From Bacteroidetes bacterium MED-G17 (GTDB lineage: Bacteria; Bacteroidota; Bacteroidia; NS11-12g; UBA9320), in contig NTKK01000003.1 of NCBI GenBank assembly GCA_002457675.1, positions 1 through 64,000 of the forward strand: a stretch of DNA of 64,000 nucleotides. Reading direction: 5' to 3'. Below, piece after piece: positions 45,186-54,730 of the stretch (the stretch's first letter is position 1; each line of letters begins with the position of its first letter). Below the pieces are notes generated by a model. The model ran no database searches. It had not been told where the DNA came from and saw only the letters and a list, made by a program, of their open reading frames with translations. A program made the position numbers and the translations under genes.

Positions 45186-46688
45186 TCATTTATTTAAATG
45201 CCAAATTTCCCTACCCTCCATTTTTCTAAATAAAGAATATTCTCTTCGAAGTACATTTTGTAAATATTCTTGACCCCCCGGGATCTTACTCAAATACTTT
45301 TCATTTGGTTTTTTTATTATCCAAGTAGGTTTTTTCTTAAGCAAAACTTGAAATTCTTCAAAAGAACTTTTCTCTGCTTTTTCCATAAATTCAAACAAAT
45401 AATCTCGAGTAATATTACTTGGATGTGTAATTGATGGCCGCATAGGTTCCTTCTCAAACCACCAATAAGTCAAATGGTCACACATGAAAAAAAACTGATC
45501 ATCGGTATGGTAATAATTTTCTAAACTATCTACAAGCCTTGTAGAAAATCCAAAAGTCCACCGGGGTGGATCCAAAGTTTCCCAAATATTTCTAAAATAT
45601 TGATTGCCTAAGGAGAATGATGCAGCAAAAACAGGCAATAGAATTAGATTTCGGGTCTCGAATCTGAATTTTTCAAAAATCTTAGCAAAAAACAAAATAG
45701 AAAATATGCATAGAAATGGAAATAATTGTATTAAATAATGAGAAAAAGCGGCACCACTCTTAATAATTGAAAAAAATACCAATACAAAAATGTATAGAAC
45801 CTTTTTTTCTTTTGCACTTTTTTTATTCAATAAATAACCGAAGGTCCCCATCCATATAAACACCCCAAGAATTACCAATGAAAGGTCTCCTTTAGGAAAA
45901 GTTGCCCACCAAATATTTTCTAATTGTTTTAAAAAAACTTTGATAACACTCATTTGATAATTGCTATAAGAGAATGGAGCTAAAAAAGTAGATCTAAACC
46001 ATAAGTCAACTTTGCCAATAAGCAAGTAGGGGAGAGCTATTAAAAAAAGTCCTACAAATCCACCAAGGCAATATTTTAAAACATAAACAAGACGATTTAA
46101 GTCTCTGCTTCTCAAAAAACTAAATAAAATACCAATTAATAATCCTGCCCCAACAAAGGCAAGATTTAGTCTAATCATTGCAGCCAAAGACAAGAGTAAA
46201 CCGCTAAAAAAAGGAGAATTTTGATTTCTAATATACAGTAAGGAACCATACATTAAAAAAGGTATAGCAGCATGTTCGGATAAAAACCCTTGACCACCAG
46301 GGAAAAGACTTGCATAGGAAATAAATAATAGACTTGCAAAAATTCCTACTGATTTATTTGCAATTGTTTTGCCCAAAAAATAAACGGCCATTGATGTTCC
46401 AAAGACAAATAGAGACCCATATAATCGGATGAGAAAAATTGATTTCCCTGAAAAAAAAATGATAAAACCATAAATGTAGCCAAGTAGAGCAGGTTTTAAG
46501 TCCCAAAGTTTTGTAAATGGTAAATGACCATCTAATAAGGATTGACCTACTAGCAGGAAGGTGCTTTCATCCCAATCGTATATATCTCTGAAAAAAAAAG
46601 GTAACCTGCAAAAAATGGTAAAAATGAGTAAGCTTAGAGCCGTTCTATGCGAAATGAAATTAGTGATTTTTATTAATTTAGCTCCCAA
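45186..46688 (-). CDS. GT39-like membrane glycosyltransferase
   Basis: 500-aa integral membrane protein with ten or more hydrophobic segments, of the ArnT/PMT (GT-C) superfamily that transfers sugars from polyprenyl phosphates. The first periplasmic loop holds RDIYDWDESTFLLVGQSLL, with the D-E pair typical of the catalytic loop, followed by LWDLKPALLGYIYGF. A hydrophilic C-terminal domain of about 110 residues follows the last helix. Acceptor unknown. The start appears to be TTG 46688, overlapping pfkA by 11 bp; no ATG or GTG is available near the N terminus. Confidence 0.8.
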   Translation of the reverse strand: MGAKLIKITNFISHRTALSLLIFTIFCRLPFFFRDIYDWDESTFLLVGQSLLDGHLPFTKLWDLKPALLGYIYGFIIFFSGKSIFLIRLYGSLFVFGTSMAVYFLGKTIANKSVGIFASLLFISYASLFPGGQGFLSEHAAIPFLMYGSLLYIRNQNSPFFSGLLLSLAAMIRLNLAFVGAGLLIGILFSFLRSRDLNRLVYVLKYCLGGFVGLFLIALPYLLIGKVDLWFRSTFLAPFSYSNYQMSVIKVFLKQLENIWWATFPKGDLSLVILGVFIWMGTFGYLLNKKSAKEKKVLYIFVLVFFSIIKSGAAFSHYLIQLFPFLCIFSILFFAKIFEKFRFETRNLILLPVFAASFSLGNQYFRNIWETLDPPRWTFGFSTRLVDSLENYYHTDDQFFFMCDHLTYWWFEKEPMRPSITHPSNITRDYLFEFMEKAEKSSFEEFQVLLKKKPTWIIKKPNEKYLSKIPGGQEYLQNVLRREYSLFRKMEGREIWHLNK

Positions 46689-47646
46689 GTACTTCTGCTA
46701 AGTTTATCAATTCTTTCGGGAAATCTTTATGCTTTGAAATGGCTTCATCTAAAGAACAAATGCTTAGTTTATCATTGATTATACCAACTGCTTTTTGACT
46801 TTCACCTTCCACTAAATTTTTAACTGCGTTTGCGCCAAGTCTTGATGCTAAAATCCTATCTTTTACAGTTGGACTTCCGCCTCTCTGGACATGACCCAAA
46901 ACAGTGGTTTTTATACTTAAATAAGGAAAAGTAGCTTTTAGTTTTTCTCCAAGTTTAATGGCTCCACCCTCTTCATCTCCTTCTGCAATAACAATTATTG
47001 AAAATGATTTTTTTCGTTTTTCCTTTTTAAAATATTTGGTGAGTTTATCAAAATCTTGGGCATCTTCAGGAATTAAAATGCCCTCAGCGCCGCCAGCAAT
47101 TCCGACATTTAGTGCAATATAGCCTGCGTCTCTTCCCATAACTTCAACTAAAAAAACACGGTTGTGACTATCAGCAGTGTCTCGAATTTTATCGATGGCA
47201 TCTAATGCCGTATTGGTAGCTGTGTCATAACCAATTGTATAATCGGTTCCAAAAAGATCATTATCAATGGTGCCCGGAACACCAATGACTGGCATTTGAT
47301 ATTCAGTGCTAAATATTTTTGCTCCTGTATAACTTCCATTTCCACCAATACAAATAAGACCATCAATTTTATGATGAAGCAAGTTGTCAAACGCTTTTTT
47401 TCTTCCATTTTGAGTTTTGAATTCTTCACTACGAGCAGTCTTTAATATAGTACCGCCTCTTTGAATAATATTGGCTACTGAGGAAGAGTCCATATTGACA
47501 ATTTTGTTTTCAATCATGCCTTGATATCCCTCTTTAATTCCTTTTACTTCTATATTATAGTAAGATGCAGATCTTACAACTGCCCGAATGCACGCGTTCA
47601 TTCCGGGGGCATCCCCTCCTGATGTATAAACACCAATTGTATTCAT
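46678..47646 (-). CDS. pfkA: 6-phosphofructokinase
   Basis: Glycolytic enzyme phosphorylating fructose 6-phosphate, 322 aa. ATP-binding GVYTSGGDAPGMNACIRAVV, catalytic PGTIDNDLFGTDYTIGYDTA, substrate EVMGRDAGYIALNVGIAGGAE and VLGHVQRGGSPTVKDRI. The Gly of GGNGS marks an ATP- rather than PPi-dependent type, but Asn replaces the Asp of the usual GGDGS, a residue near the Mg-ATP site. Divides an operon with the downstream glycosyltransferase; a terminator separates it from the upstream lipoprotein gene. Confidence 0.94.
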   Translation of the reverse strand: MNTIGVYTSGGDAPGMNACIRAVVRSASYYNIEVKGIKEGYQGMIENKIVNMDSSSVANIIQRGGTILKTARSEEFKTQNGRKKAFDNLLHHKIDGLICIGGNGSYTGAKIFSTEYQMPVIGVPGTIDNDLFGTDYTIGYDTATNTALDAIDKIRDTADSHNRVFLVEVMGRDAGYIALNVGIAGGAEGILIPEDAQDFDKLTKYFKKEKRKKSFSIIVIAEGDEEGGAIKLGEKLKATFPYLSIKTTVLGHVQRGGSPTVKDRILASRLGANAVKNLVEGESQKAVGIINDKLSICSLDEAISKHKDFPKELINLAEVLGS

Positions 47647-47661
47647 TTATTACGAAGAAAC

Positions 47662-47696
47662 AAAAAAGGCGAGAAACCCTCAGGAATCTCGCCTTT
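47662..47696 (-). terminator. Terminator between the lipoprotein gene and pfkA
   Basis: AAAGGCGAGA and TCTCGCCTTT form a perfect 10-bp stem around a 12-base loop; on the minus strand it runs into a six-T tract. It lies 24 bp after the lipoprotein stop and 16 bp before the pfkA start. Confidence 0.88.
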
Positions 47697-47719
47697 ATAT
47701 TTTTTAACTCCTTTTACGC

Positions 47720-48565
47720 TTAGAGTACTTTTTTAAATTGAAACTCAATATAATCCTCATTATTTGAGGCGATATCTGCAACTTTGGTAATTAGTATGAG
47801 CGCGTAGTTATCAGTATCTCTTAACTTTAGTCCATAGACATCACCTTCAGTTATATTGTCAATTTGGTCGCTTGCGGGACCTGCTGCATCATAAGCTTCC
47901 TTTAGAGCAATATCCGTTTTGATATTATCCCAGTTACCTAGTTTTTTAAACTGAGTTCCATTTCCGCTTGTCCATGACGGAGCCCATGCTAGTGATGAAC
48001 CTTGAAGTCCCAAATCTTTTAAATCTTTCTGATTGTCATCATCATCTTTTAGTCTTTGTACGCCAACAATTATGTCAAAAGCACCAGCATTAGGGCCATC
48101 TGCATTCCAAACTTTCAAGCTTATGTCATTAACGTCTTTATCGAAAATAGTTAGATTTTGACCAGCCTCGGATACAGTAATTGTTAATGACTTACTTACA
48201 ACATTGTTATCTTTATCGGTTACTTGAAATGTGATCAACATTGATCCGGATTGGTTGGTAGTTCTTCCTGAATAAACAACTCGAACATTTTTTTCATTTG
48301 TTGTTGTATCGTAGACAACACCAGATGCTGCATCATTTATAGATTGGCTTACTTTAACATTTGTAAGCTTTTTATCACCAACAGCATTAATACCAATGCT
48401 AAATTCGGCGTCTGTTGTCAATATAGCATCACTACTAATAAATGAGGAACCACCTATAAAATCTATCGTAATATTGGTTTTAGGTTCTTCATCTGGACCA
48501 CAAGAACTTATAAGCAAGCTTGCCAAAAAAGTTATTAGTGAAAGAAATAATATTTTATTTTTCAT
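47720..48565 (-). CDS. Hypothetical lipoprotein
   Basis: 281-aa protein that I do not recognise. The signal peptide ends in the lipobox LISSC, so Cys about 22 is lipidated; the following GPDEEP is acidic and could act as a surface-export signal as known for Bacteroidota lipoproteins. The body looks like an Ig-like beta-sandwich (LITFQVTDKDNNVVSKSLTITVSE) followed by a domain of alternating strands. Monocistronic, with its own terminator, divergent from the symporter gene with 51 bp between starts. Confidence 0.7.
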   Translation of the reverse strand: MKNKILFLSLITFLASLLISSCGPDEEPKTNITIDFIGGSSFISSDAILTTDAEFSIGINAVGDKKLTNVKVSQSINDAASGVVYDTTTNEKNVRVVYSGRTTNQSGSMLITFQVTDKDNNVVSKSLTITVSEAGQNLTIFDKDVNDISLKVWNADGPNAGAFDIIVGVQRLKDDDDNQKDLKDLGLQGSSLAWAPSWTSGNGTQFKKLGNWDNIKTDIALKEAYDAAGPASDQIDNITEGDVYGLKLRDTDNYALILITKVADIASNNEDYIEFQFKKVL

Positions 48566-48616
48566 AATGCGAATTAACTATATTTTTAATTATTCGTTGC
48601 ATTTTGCATAATAGTA

Positions 48617-50344
48617 ATGGGTTATTTCGGTGACAAGTTGGCAATTTTAGATATCGTCATTTTATTTATTTTTTTGGCTTTCTCCTTTTTAATTGCTATA
48701 AAGTCCTCTAAAACGAATAAAGGTAGTAAAGGAGTTTTCTTAGGAGGAAGGTCATCTTCATGGTTGGTGCTTGGTATTTCTATGGTAGCAACAACTTTTG
48801 CAGCAGATACTCCTTTGGCTGTTACAGAAATAGTAAGAGAAAAAGGAATTGCAGGAAATTGGTTGTGGTGGAATGCAATCATAGGAGGGATGTTTACTGC
48901 TATTTTTTTCTCAATTTTTTGGCGAAGAAGTGATGTTACTACTGAAGTGGAGTTAATTGAATTAAGATATTCAGGGAATGCAGCTAGATTGCTTAGAAAA
49001 ATTAAAGCAGTCCATTTGGGGTTCCTTATGAATATAATGGTAATGGCATGGGTGAATTTGGCATGGACAAGTATCCTATCTTATTTTTTTGAATTAAATG
49101 CACTTCAAACCAAAGTTGCACTTATTGCGGGTATTTTATTTATCATTTTATACGTTTATATAGGTGGATTGAAAGGCGTAATAAGAACAGATGCTTTTCA
49201 ATTTCTTTTGGCAATTTTGGGGAGTATTATTTTAGCATATTTTGTTGTTAATAGTAATGAAATAGGTGGTTTGGCTAATTTAACCAATAAAATCCCAAAA
49301 GAAGCACTTCAATTTTTTCCAAGTATTGCAAATGATTCTGCAATGTTTAGTCTGGGTTTAACAACTATCATTGCTTACCTTGGAGTAATATGGTGGAGTA
49401 GTTGGTATCCTGGACAGGAACCCGGTGGTGGTGGTTATGTTGTGCAAAGGATATTGTCGGCAAGATCTAATAAAGATGCTGTTTTGGCGACTATACTTTT
49501 TCAGGTTGGACATTTTTGCCTTCGGCCATGGCCATGGATTATGGTTGCTATTTGTAGTGTAATATTATACCCTGATTTGTCTCCTTCTCAAGCACGCTTT
49601 GGTTATCTAATGGTAATGAATGATTTTCTGCCTATTGGTTGGAAAGGCTTAATGCTTGCGGGTTTTGCTGGTGCCTACATGAGCACAATGTCTACTCAAC
49701 TAAATTGGGGGACAAGTTATTTAGTGAATGATTTGTTTGCAGAAGAAAAGGTAGATAAAATTGGTCTGAAAAAACTGTCTCTTGCTTCCATGTTGATATT
49801 GGCATTTTTTTCTTGTGTGTTAACCTTTTATATCACAAGTATTAAATCGGTTTGGCAATTTATTTTAGAAACTGGAGCCGGACTTGGTTTGGTCTTGATT
49901 TTAAGGTGGTACTGGTGGAGAATAAGTGTATGGAGCGAAATTACTGCAACTTTTGCGCCTTGGTTGTTTTACGCTCTTTCTCATTTTAAATTACAGCTTG
50001 TCTTCCCAAATAGTTTGTTTTTTACTGTGGCATGCACGACCATTACTTGGTTGTTGATTACTTTTTTAACGCCTCCAGAATCCAATACCACTTTAAATAA
50101 GTTTTATGAAAAGATTAAACCTTTGGGTTGGTGGACAGGAATAGGTAAAAGCCCAAACAATAAAATTTTAACACACATGCTATTGGCTTGGGCAGGTGGG
50201 ATAACCTTCATCCTTAGCTTACTTTTTTTAATTGGAGATATATTGTTGAACCAGGCTTCCAATTTGTTAATCTTATTGCCTAGCAGTATTATAGGTGCTT
50301 TATTTTTATACATTGGCTTAAATAAGTCAAAAATGCTGAATTAA
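48617..50344 (+). CDS. Sodium:solute symporter (SSS family)
   Basis: 575-aa secondary transporter with about 13-14 membrane segments. Family features are FLGGRSSSWLVLGISMVATTFAADTPL at the first helices, WWSSWYPGQEPGGGGYVVQRILSA with the conserved Gly-rich loop, and GFAGAYMSTMSTQLNWGTSYLVND, the SSS sodium-binding Ser region. Solute not determinable. No co-transcribed catabolic gene is present; lon follows after 67 bp. Confidence 0.88.
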   Translation: MGYFGDKLAILDIVILFIFLAFSFLIAIKSSKTNKGSKGVFLGGRSSSWLVLGISMVATTFAADTPLAVTEIVREKGIAGNWLWWNAIIGGMFTAIFFSIFWRRSDVTTEVELIELRYSGNAARLLRKIKAVHLGFLMNIMVMAWVNLAWTSILSYFFELNALQTKVALIAGILFIILYVYIGGLKGVIRTDAFQFLLAILGSIILAYFVVNSNEIGGLANLTNKIPKEALQFFPSIANDSAMFSLGLTTIIAYLGVIWWSSWYPGQEPGGGGYVVQRILSARSNKDAVLATILFQVGHFCLRPWPWIMVAICSVILYPDLSPSQARFGYLMVMNDFLPIGWKGLMLAGFAGAYMSTMSTQLNWGTSYLVNDLFAEEKVDKIGLKKLSLASMLILAFFSCVLTFYITSIKSVWQFILETGAGLGLVLILRWYWWRISVWSEITATFAPWLFYALSHFKLQLVFPNSLFFTVACTTITWLLITFLTPPESNTTLNKFYEKIKPLGWWTGIGKSPNNKILTHMLLAWAGGITFILSLLFLIGDILLNQASNLLILLPSSIIGALFLYIGLNKSKMLN

Positions 50345-50411
50345 ATATTTGGCATACCAATTGCTTCTTAATTGTTCACTAGGTAACTACTACTGAGTGA
50401 CATCTTGTCTT

Positions 50412-52868
50412 ATGGATATAAATTTTGATCATTTTTATTTCGATTCAGAAAGTGAAGATAACTTCGATACTCCCGAATTCATCCCATTGATGTCTCAAGA
50501 AGATGAAGAAGAGATGGAGAAGGAAAAAGCGCCAGATATAATCCCCATTTTGCCTTTACGTAATACGGTACTTTTTCCCGGTGTTGTTATACCAATAACT
50601 GTAGGCAGGGATAAAAGCATTAATTTAATAAATGAGGCGTACAGAGGTAAAAAACTTATAGGGGTGTGTACCCAACATAGCGCAGAAATTGAATCACCTA
50701 ATGGCGACGACGTTTATGATATTGGTACGCTTGCACGGATTATAAAAATACTTAAAATGCCTGATGGCAACACAACGGCGATTTTACAAGGCAAATCAAA
50801 ATTTGAGTTGTTAGATGTTGTTGAAGAAAAACCCTACTTAAAGGCAAAAGTGACCAAACTTCCAAATCCTAGGAAACGGAAAACCAAAGAAATGAAAGCA
50901 CTAATTTCTTCGGTACGAGAGATGGCTGTCAAAATTGTTGAGATGTCCCCAAATATTCCTTCAGAAGCAACATTTGCAATTAAAAACATTGATAGTTCTA
51001 ATTTCCTCGTGAATTTTATTTCTTCAAATCTCAATATTTCAGTAGGAGAAAAACAAAAGCTTTTAGAGATAAGACAACTTAAAGAGAGAATGGAGCAAGT
51101 TATGGTTCACCTCAACAAGGAATTACAAATGTTGGAATTGAAAAATCAAATTCAAAGCAGGGTTAAGGGTGACTTAGATAAGCAACAACGAGAATACTTT
51201 TTGCAGCAACAAATGCGCGCAATTCAAGAAGAATTGGGTCCGGATTCTGGTTTCGTAGAACTTGATGAGTTGAAATCTAAAGGTGAAAAAAAGAATTGGC
51301 CAAATTATACTAAAAAAGCCTTTTTCAAAGAGTTAGATAAACTTGCCAGGATTAATCCTTCAGCTCCCGATTACTCTGTTGGATTAAACTACATTGAACT
51401 CTTATTGGAATTACCTTGGAACCACTGTTCTAAAGATAATTTTGACATTGAGAAGGCCAAAACACAACTTGAAAAAGACCATTTTGGATTAGATAAAGTA
51501 AAAGAAAGAGTTTTGGAGTACATGGCTGTTCTTAAGTTGAGAAATGATATGAAAAGCCCGATTTTATGTTTGTATGGTCCTCCAGGTGTTGGAAAAACCT
51601 CTCTTGGGAAATCTATAGCAGAAGCTGTCGGTAGAGAATATGTGCGGATGAGCTTGGGTGGTCTCCATGATGAATCTGAATTAAGAGGACATAGAAAAAC
51701 ATATATAGGTGCAATGCCTGGAAGAATAATTCAATCAATAAAAAAATCAGGAACCAGCAATCCGGTTGTTGTCTTGGATGAAATAGATAAAATAGGCTCG
51801 GATTTTAGAGGGGATCCATCTAGTGCTTTATTAGAAATTTTAGACCCTGAGCAAAATAAAACATTTCATGACAACTATGTTGAGTTAGATTATGATTTAT
51901 CCAAAATATTATTTATCGCTACTGCAAATAGATTGGATACGATTCAACCTGCCCTGCTAGACAGAATGGAAATAATTGAAATTAATGGATACACCGTAGA
52001 AGAGAAAATACAAATAGCTAAAAAATATTTGTTACCAAAACAAAGAAAAGCCCACGGTATAAAAGCAAATGATTTCAGAATTTCCAATAAAAATATTGAA
52101 ACTATCATTTCTGAATATACAAGAGAGAGCGGCGTGCGAGGTCTTGATAAAAGGCTAGCTTCTTTGGCCAGAAAAAGAGCTTTGGAGTTGGTTAAAAAAG
52201 AGGTAACCAGTTCTAGTTTTGGTAAAGATAAAATTCATGAAATCCTAGGTGCAAAAAGAATTGAAAAAGAACAATACCAAGACAATTCAATTGCCGGAGT
52301 AGTAACTGGTTTGGCATGGACATCTGTAGGCGGTGAGATACTATTTGTGGAGAGTCAATTTACCGAAGGCAAAGGAAAAATAACACTCACTGGTCAATTG
52401 GGTGATGTGATGAAAGAATCAGCAACCACAGCCATTACTTTTCTGAAGTCACACAGTAGCTACTTAGATATTGATCCAAAAATATTTGATTTGCAAGATA
52501 TACACCTTCATTTCCCTGCCGGAGCAGTTCCAAAGGATGGTCCTTCTGCAGGTATCACGATACTAAGTTCCTTGGCTTCAATGGCCACACAAAGAAAGGT
52601 GAAAAGTCACTTGGCTATGACAGGTGAGATAACGCTAAGAGGCAAGGTGCTTTCTGTAGGTGGAATTAAAGAAAAAGTATTGGCGGCAAAACGAGCAGGC
52701 ATAAAAGAAATTATTCTGTCTCAAGCCAATAAAAAAGACGTTGATAATATTGAGGAAAACTATACCAAAGGGTTGAAATTTTGCTATGTAGAAAATATGC
52801 TAGATGTACTTAATTTAGCTTTGACTAATGAGAAGGTTAAATATCCCAAAACGTGGAAGACCAATTAG
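50412..52868 (+). CDS. lon: ATP-dependent protease Lon
   Basis: Cytosolic AAA+ protease degrading misfolded and regulatory proteins, 818 aa from ATG 50412 (the track begins 5 codons earlier at a GTG). An acidic N-terminal extension of about 45 residues precedes the LonN substrate domain (IPILPLRNTVLFPGVVIPI...). AAA+ module: Walker A GPPGVGKTS, Walker B VVLDEIDKIG. Protease dyad Ser712 in PKDGPSAGIT and about Lys755 in GGIKEKVLAAKRAG. Complete and monocistronic. Confidence 0.96.
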   Translation: MDINFDHFYFDSESEDNFDTPEFIPLMSQEDEEEMEKEKAPDIIPILPLRNTVLFPGVVIPITVGRDKSINLINEAYRGKKLIGVCTQHSAEIESPNGDDVYDIGTLARIIKILKMPDGNTTAILQGKSKFELLDVVEEKPYLKAKVTKLPNPRKRKTKEMKALISSVREMAVKIVEMSPNIPSEATFAIKNIDSSNFLVNFISSNLNISVGEKQKLLEIRQLKERMEQVMVHLNKELQMLELKNQIQSRVKGDLDKQQREYFLQQQMRAIQEELGPDSGFVELDELKSKGEKKNWPNYTKKAFFKELDKLARINPSAPDYSVGLNYIELLLELPWNHCSKDNFDIEKAKTQLEKDHFGLDKVKERVLEYMAVLKLRNDMKSPILCLYGPPGVGKTSLGKSIAEAVGREYVRMSLGGLHDESELRGHRKTYIGAMPGRIIQSIKKSGTSNPVVVLDEIDKIGSDFRGDPSSALLEILDPEQNKTFHDNYVELDYDLSKILFIATANRLDTIQPALLDRMEIIEINGYTVEEKIQIAKKYLLPKQRKAHGIKANDFRISNKNIETIISEYTRESGVRGLDKRLASLARKRALELVKKEVTSSSFGKDKIHEILGAKRIEKEQYQDNSIAGVVTGLAWTSVGGEILFVESQFTEGKGKITLTGQLGDVMKESATTAITFLKSHSSYLDIDPKIFDLQDIHLHFPAGAVPKDGPSAGITILSSLASMATQRKVKSHLAMTGEITLRGKVLSVGGIKEKVLAAKRAGIKEIILSQANKKDVDNIEENYTKGLKFCYVENMLDVLNLALTNEKVKYPKTWKTN

Positions 52869-52925
52869 GCAGTTTGTTTACAGAAATAATGGATAATTAA
52901 ATTGTCCTACTTTCGTTAAAGTTAC

Positions 52926-53969
52926 ATGAAAGCCAAAGCAGTATTTCTTTGCATCCTTTTTTTCTTTGGCAAAACTATGCGTGCACAATTGGGTGGAAAT
53001 ATGTCTTTTGCATTTGCTTTTAACCCCCCAAGCCCACGAAGTATGGCACTCGGAGGAACCGTTGTTTCTCAAAAAAATAGAGACCTTAGTACCACATATC
53101 AAAACCCTGCTCTTCTTGATCCTAATTTACACAAAAACGAACTTCAGATAAGTTATAGTAAATTTATAGAGGACATTAACAATGCTTATGTATCCTACGC
53201 CATGGCAGTACCAAAAATTGGCACAGTTGTGGGACATATTTTTGTTTCTGATTACGCCAATTTAGAAGGTTTTGATGAAACGGGAAGCGCTACAGGAAAT
53301 TTTAATGCAACAGATTACGCATTCAAAATTTCAGCGGCCAAAACTTTGAATGAAAAATGGCGCACAGGAACAAATATTAACTTTCTTTATTCTGCATATG
53401 AAAGATATGTAGCAACTGCATTTGGACTTGACGCGAGTTTGCTGTATACTCAAAAAGACAAAAACTTGGATTTAGCATTTGTGTTGCGAAATTTGAGTTA
53501 TAATGTAATACCTTATAACGATACAAGGGAGCATCCTTCGTATGAAATTATGGCATCAATCAGCAAAAAATTAGAACATAACCCTTTACGGATCACACTA
53601 ATGGCAAGAAACCTTCAAAAATGGGATTTAACTTACAAAGAAAATTTAAATGAAAATCAACAAATTAATATTGAAACTGGAGAGCTTATTCAGGAAGAGG
53701 CATCATTTTTTGAAAAAGGTATGCGGCATGTGGGTGTGAGCGCAGAAATGCTTTTCTCTAAAAATTTTCATTTAATTTTCGGGTACAACCATCAACGAAG
53801 GAAAGAAATGGCACTAGCAGTAAGAGGCGGATTTACAGGTTTTTCATGGGGTTTCTGTATCAATGTGAAAAAGTATCAAATAAGCTATGCTCATGGTGGA
53901 TATTTTCCAGGTCAAGGTGCCAATTTTTTTGGTATCCAGAAAAACTTATCGGATTTTACCAGACAATAA
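52926..53969 (+). CDS. porQ: Type IX secretion system protein PorQ
   Basis: 347-aa outer-membrane beta-barrel of the PorV/PorQ family. Signal peptide ends MRAQ; LGGNMSFAFAFNPPSPRSMALGG and TTYQNPALLDPNLHKN are the typical N-terminal barrel region, and the chain shows repeated amphipathic strands. In T9SS, PorQ is needed for cargo export; the cargo at 35622 is a local example. A TACTTTCG element lies 10 bp before the ATG. The cytidylate kinase gene follows, a neighbourhood seen in other Bacteroidota. Confidence 0.86.
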   Translation: MKAKAVFLCILFFFGKTMRAQLGGNMSFAFAFNPPSPRSMALGGTVVSQKNRDLSTTYQNPALLDPNLHKNELQISYSKFIEDINNAYVSYAMAVPKIGTVVGHIFVSDYANLEGFDETGSATGNFNATDYAFKISAAKTLNEKWRTGTNINFLYSAYERYVATAFGLDASLLYTQKDKNLDLAFVLRNLSYNVIPYNDTREHPSYEIMASISKKLEHNPLRITLMARNLQKWDLTYKENLNENQQINIETGELIQEEASFFEKGMRHVGVSAEMLFSKNFHLIFGYNHQRRKEMALAVRGGFTGFSWGFCINVKKYQISYAHGGYFPGQGANFFGIQKNLSDFTRQ

Positions 53970-54006
53970 TTTTTTGTCATTCTATAATTATTGCGCTTAA
54001 TATTTA

Positions 54007-54014
54007 TATGTTTG
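54007..54014 (+). promoter_or_regulatory. Candidate -7 element for cmk
   Basis: TATGTTTG, an exact TAnnTTTG match. Transcription would begin near 54019-54021, only about 16 bases before the likely ATA start of cmk, so the transcript contains no in-frame ATG upstream of the P-loop. Confidence 0.5.
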
Positions 54015-54036
54015 ATGCATCGCTTTTCAATCGAAA

Positions 54037-54714
54037 ATAAATATCGCAATCGATGGACATTCATCTTGCGGAAAGGGCACTTTGGCCAAAGCATTGGCCA
54101 AAAGTTTGGGGTATTTATTCATTGATAGTGGTGCGATGTATAGGGCTTTTTCACTATACTGCATTGAGCAGAATATTGAACCTTTTCAAGTGAAGCAAAA
54201 TTTTGATAAACTAAAAAATATTCAAATACAATTTCAATTTGATGATGACAAAGACTTTTATTTCACGCAACTAAACAATACAAATGTTGAAGAAGAAATA
54301 AGGCAACCATATGTAAGTGCAAAGGTTAGCGATTATAGCAAGTTAAAAATTGTACGGGATTTTATGGTTGATCAACAGCAAAAAATTGGAATAGATAAGG
54401 GAGTGGTCATGGATGGTAGAGATATTGGTACGGTAGTTTTTCCTAATGCAGAGTTAAAAATATTTATGACGGCAATGCCTGAAGTAAGGGCCAATAGAAG
54501 GTACAATGAATTAATAGCCAAGGGTATAAATGTAAGCTATGACCAAATCCTAAAAAACCTAGTGGAAAGAGATAAAATAGATTCTACTAGAAAAGAGAGT
54601 CCTTTGAAAAAAGCAGATGATGCAATAACGTTAGACAATACAGATATGACTCGCGAACAACAGGCCAAATTGGCATTAACGTGGGCAGAAGGAGTTATTG
54701 CAAGCTTTGGTTAA
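54037..54714 (+). CDS. cmk: Cytidylate kinase with a non-canonical start codon
   Basis: Phosphorylates CMP and dCMP. The track starts at TTG 54082, but that omits the nucleotide-binding P-loop. Reading upstream in the same frame gives INIAIDGHSSCGKGTLAKAL, the normal Cmk N terminus, open back to a TGA at 54013-54015 with no ATG, GTG or TTG. The best-fitting start is ATA 54037 (225 aa); ATC at 54019 or 54043 are alternatives. The rest is standard: YLFIDSGAMYRAF, GRDIGTVVFPNAELKIFMTA, RDKIDSTRKESPLKKADDAI. Either a rare start codon is used or the assembly has an error here. Confidence 0.83.
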   Translation: MNIAIDGHSSCGKGTLAKALAKSLGYLFIDSGAMYRAFSLYCIEQNIEPFQVKQNFDKLKNIQIQFQFDDDKDFYFTQLNNTNVEEEIRQPYVSAKVSDYSKLKIVRDFMVDQQQKIGIDKGVVMDGRDIGTVVFPNAELKIFMTAMPEVRANRRYNELIAKGINVSYDQILKNLVERDKIDSTRKESPLKKADDAITLDNTDMTREQQAKLALTWAEGVIASFG

Positions 54715-54730
54715 TTTCGCGTTTTAACAT

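Noticed and set aside
53846-54040. 64-aa ORF spanning the porQ-cmk gap
   Set aside because: Mostly an out-of-frame reading of porQ; its end only crosses the gap and shows no recognisable features.
54082-54714. cmk starting at TTG 54082 as given in the ORF track
   Set aside because: This start deletes the GHSSCGKGT P-loop encoded immediately upstream in the same frame, so it cannot give a working kinase.
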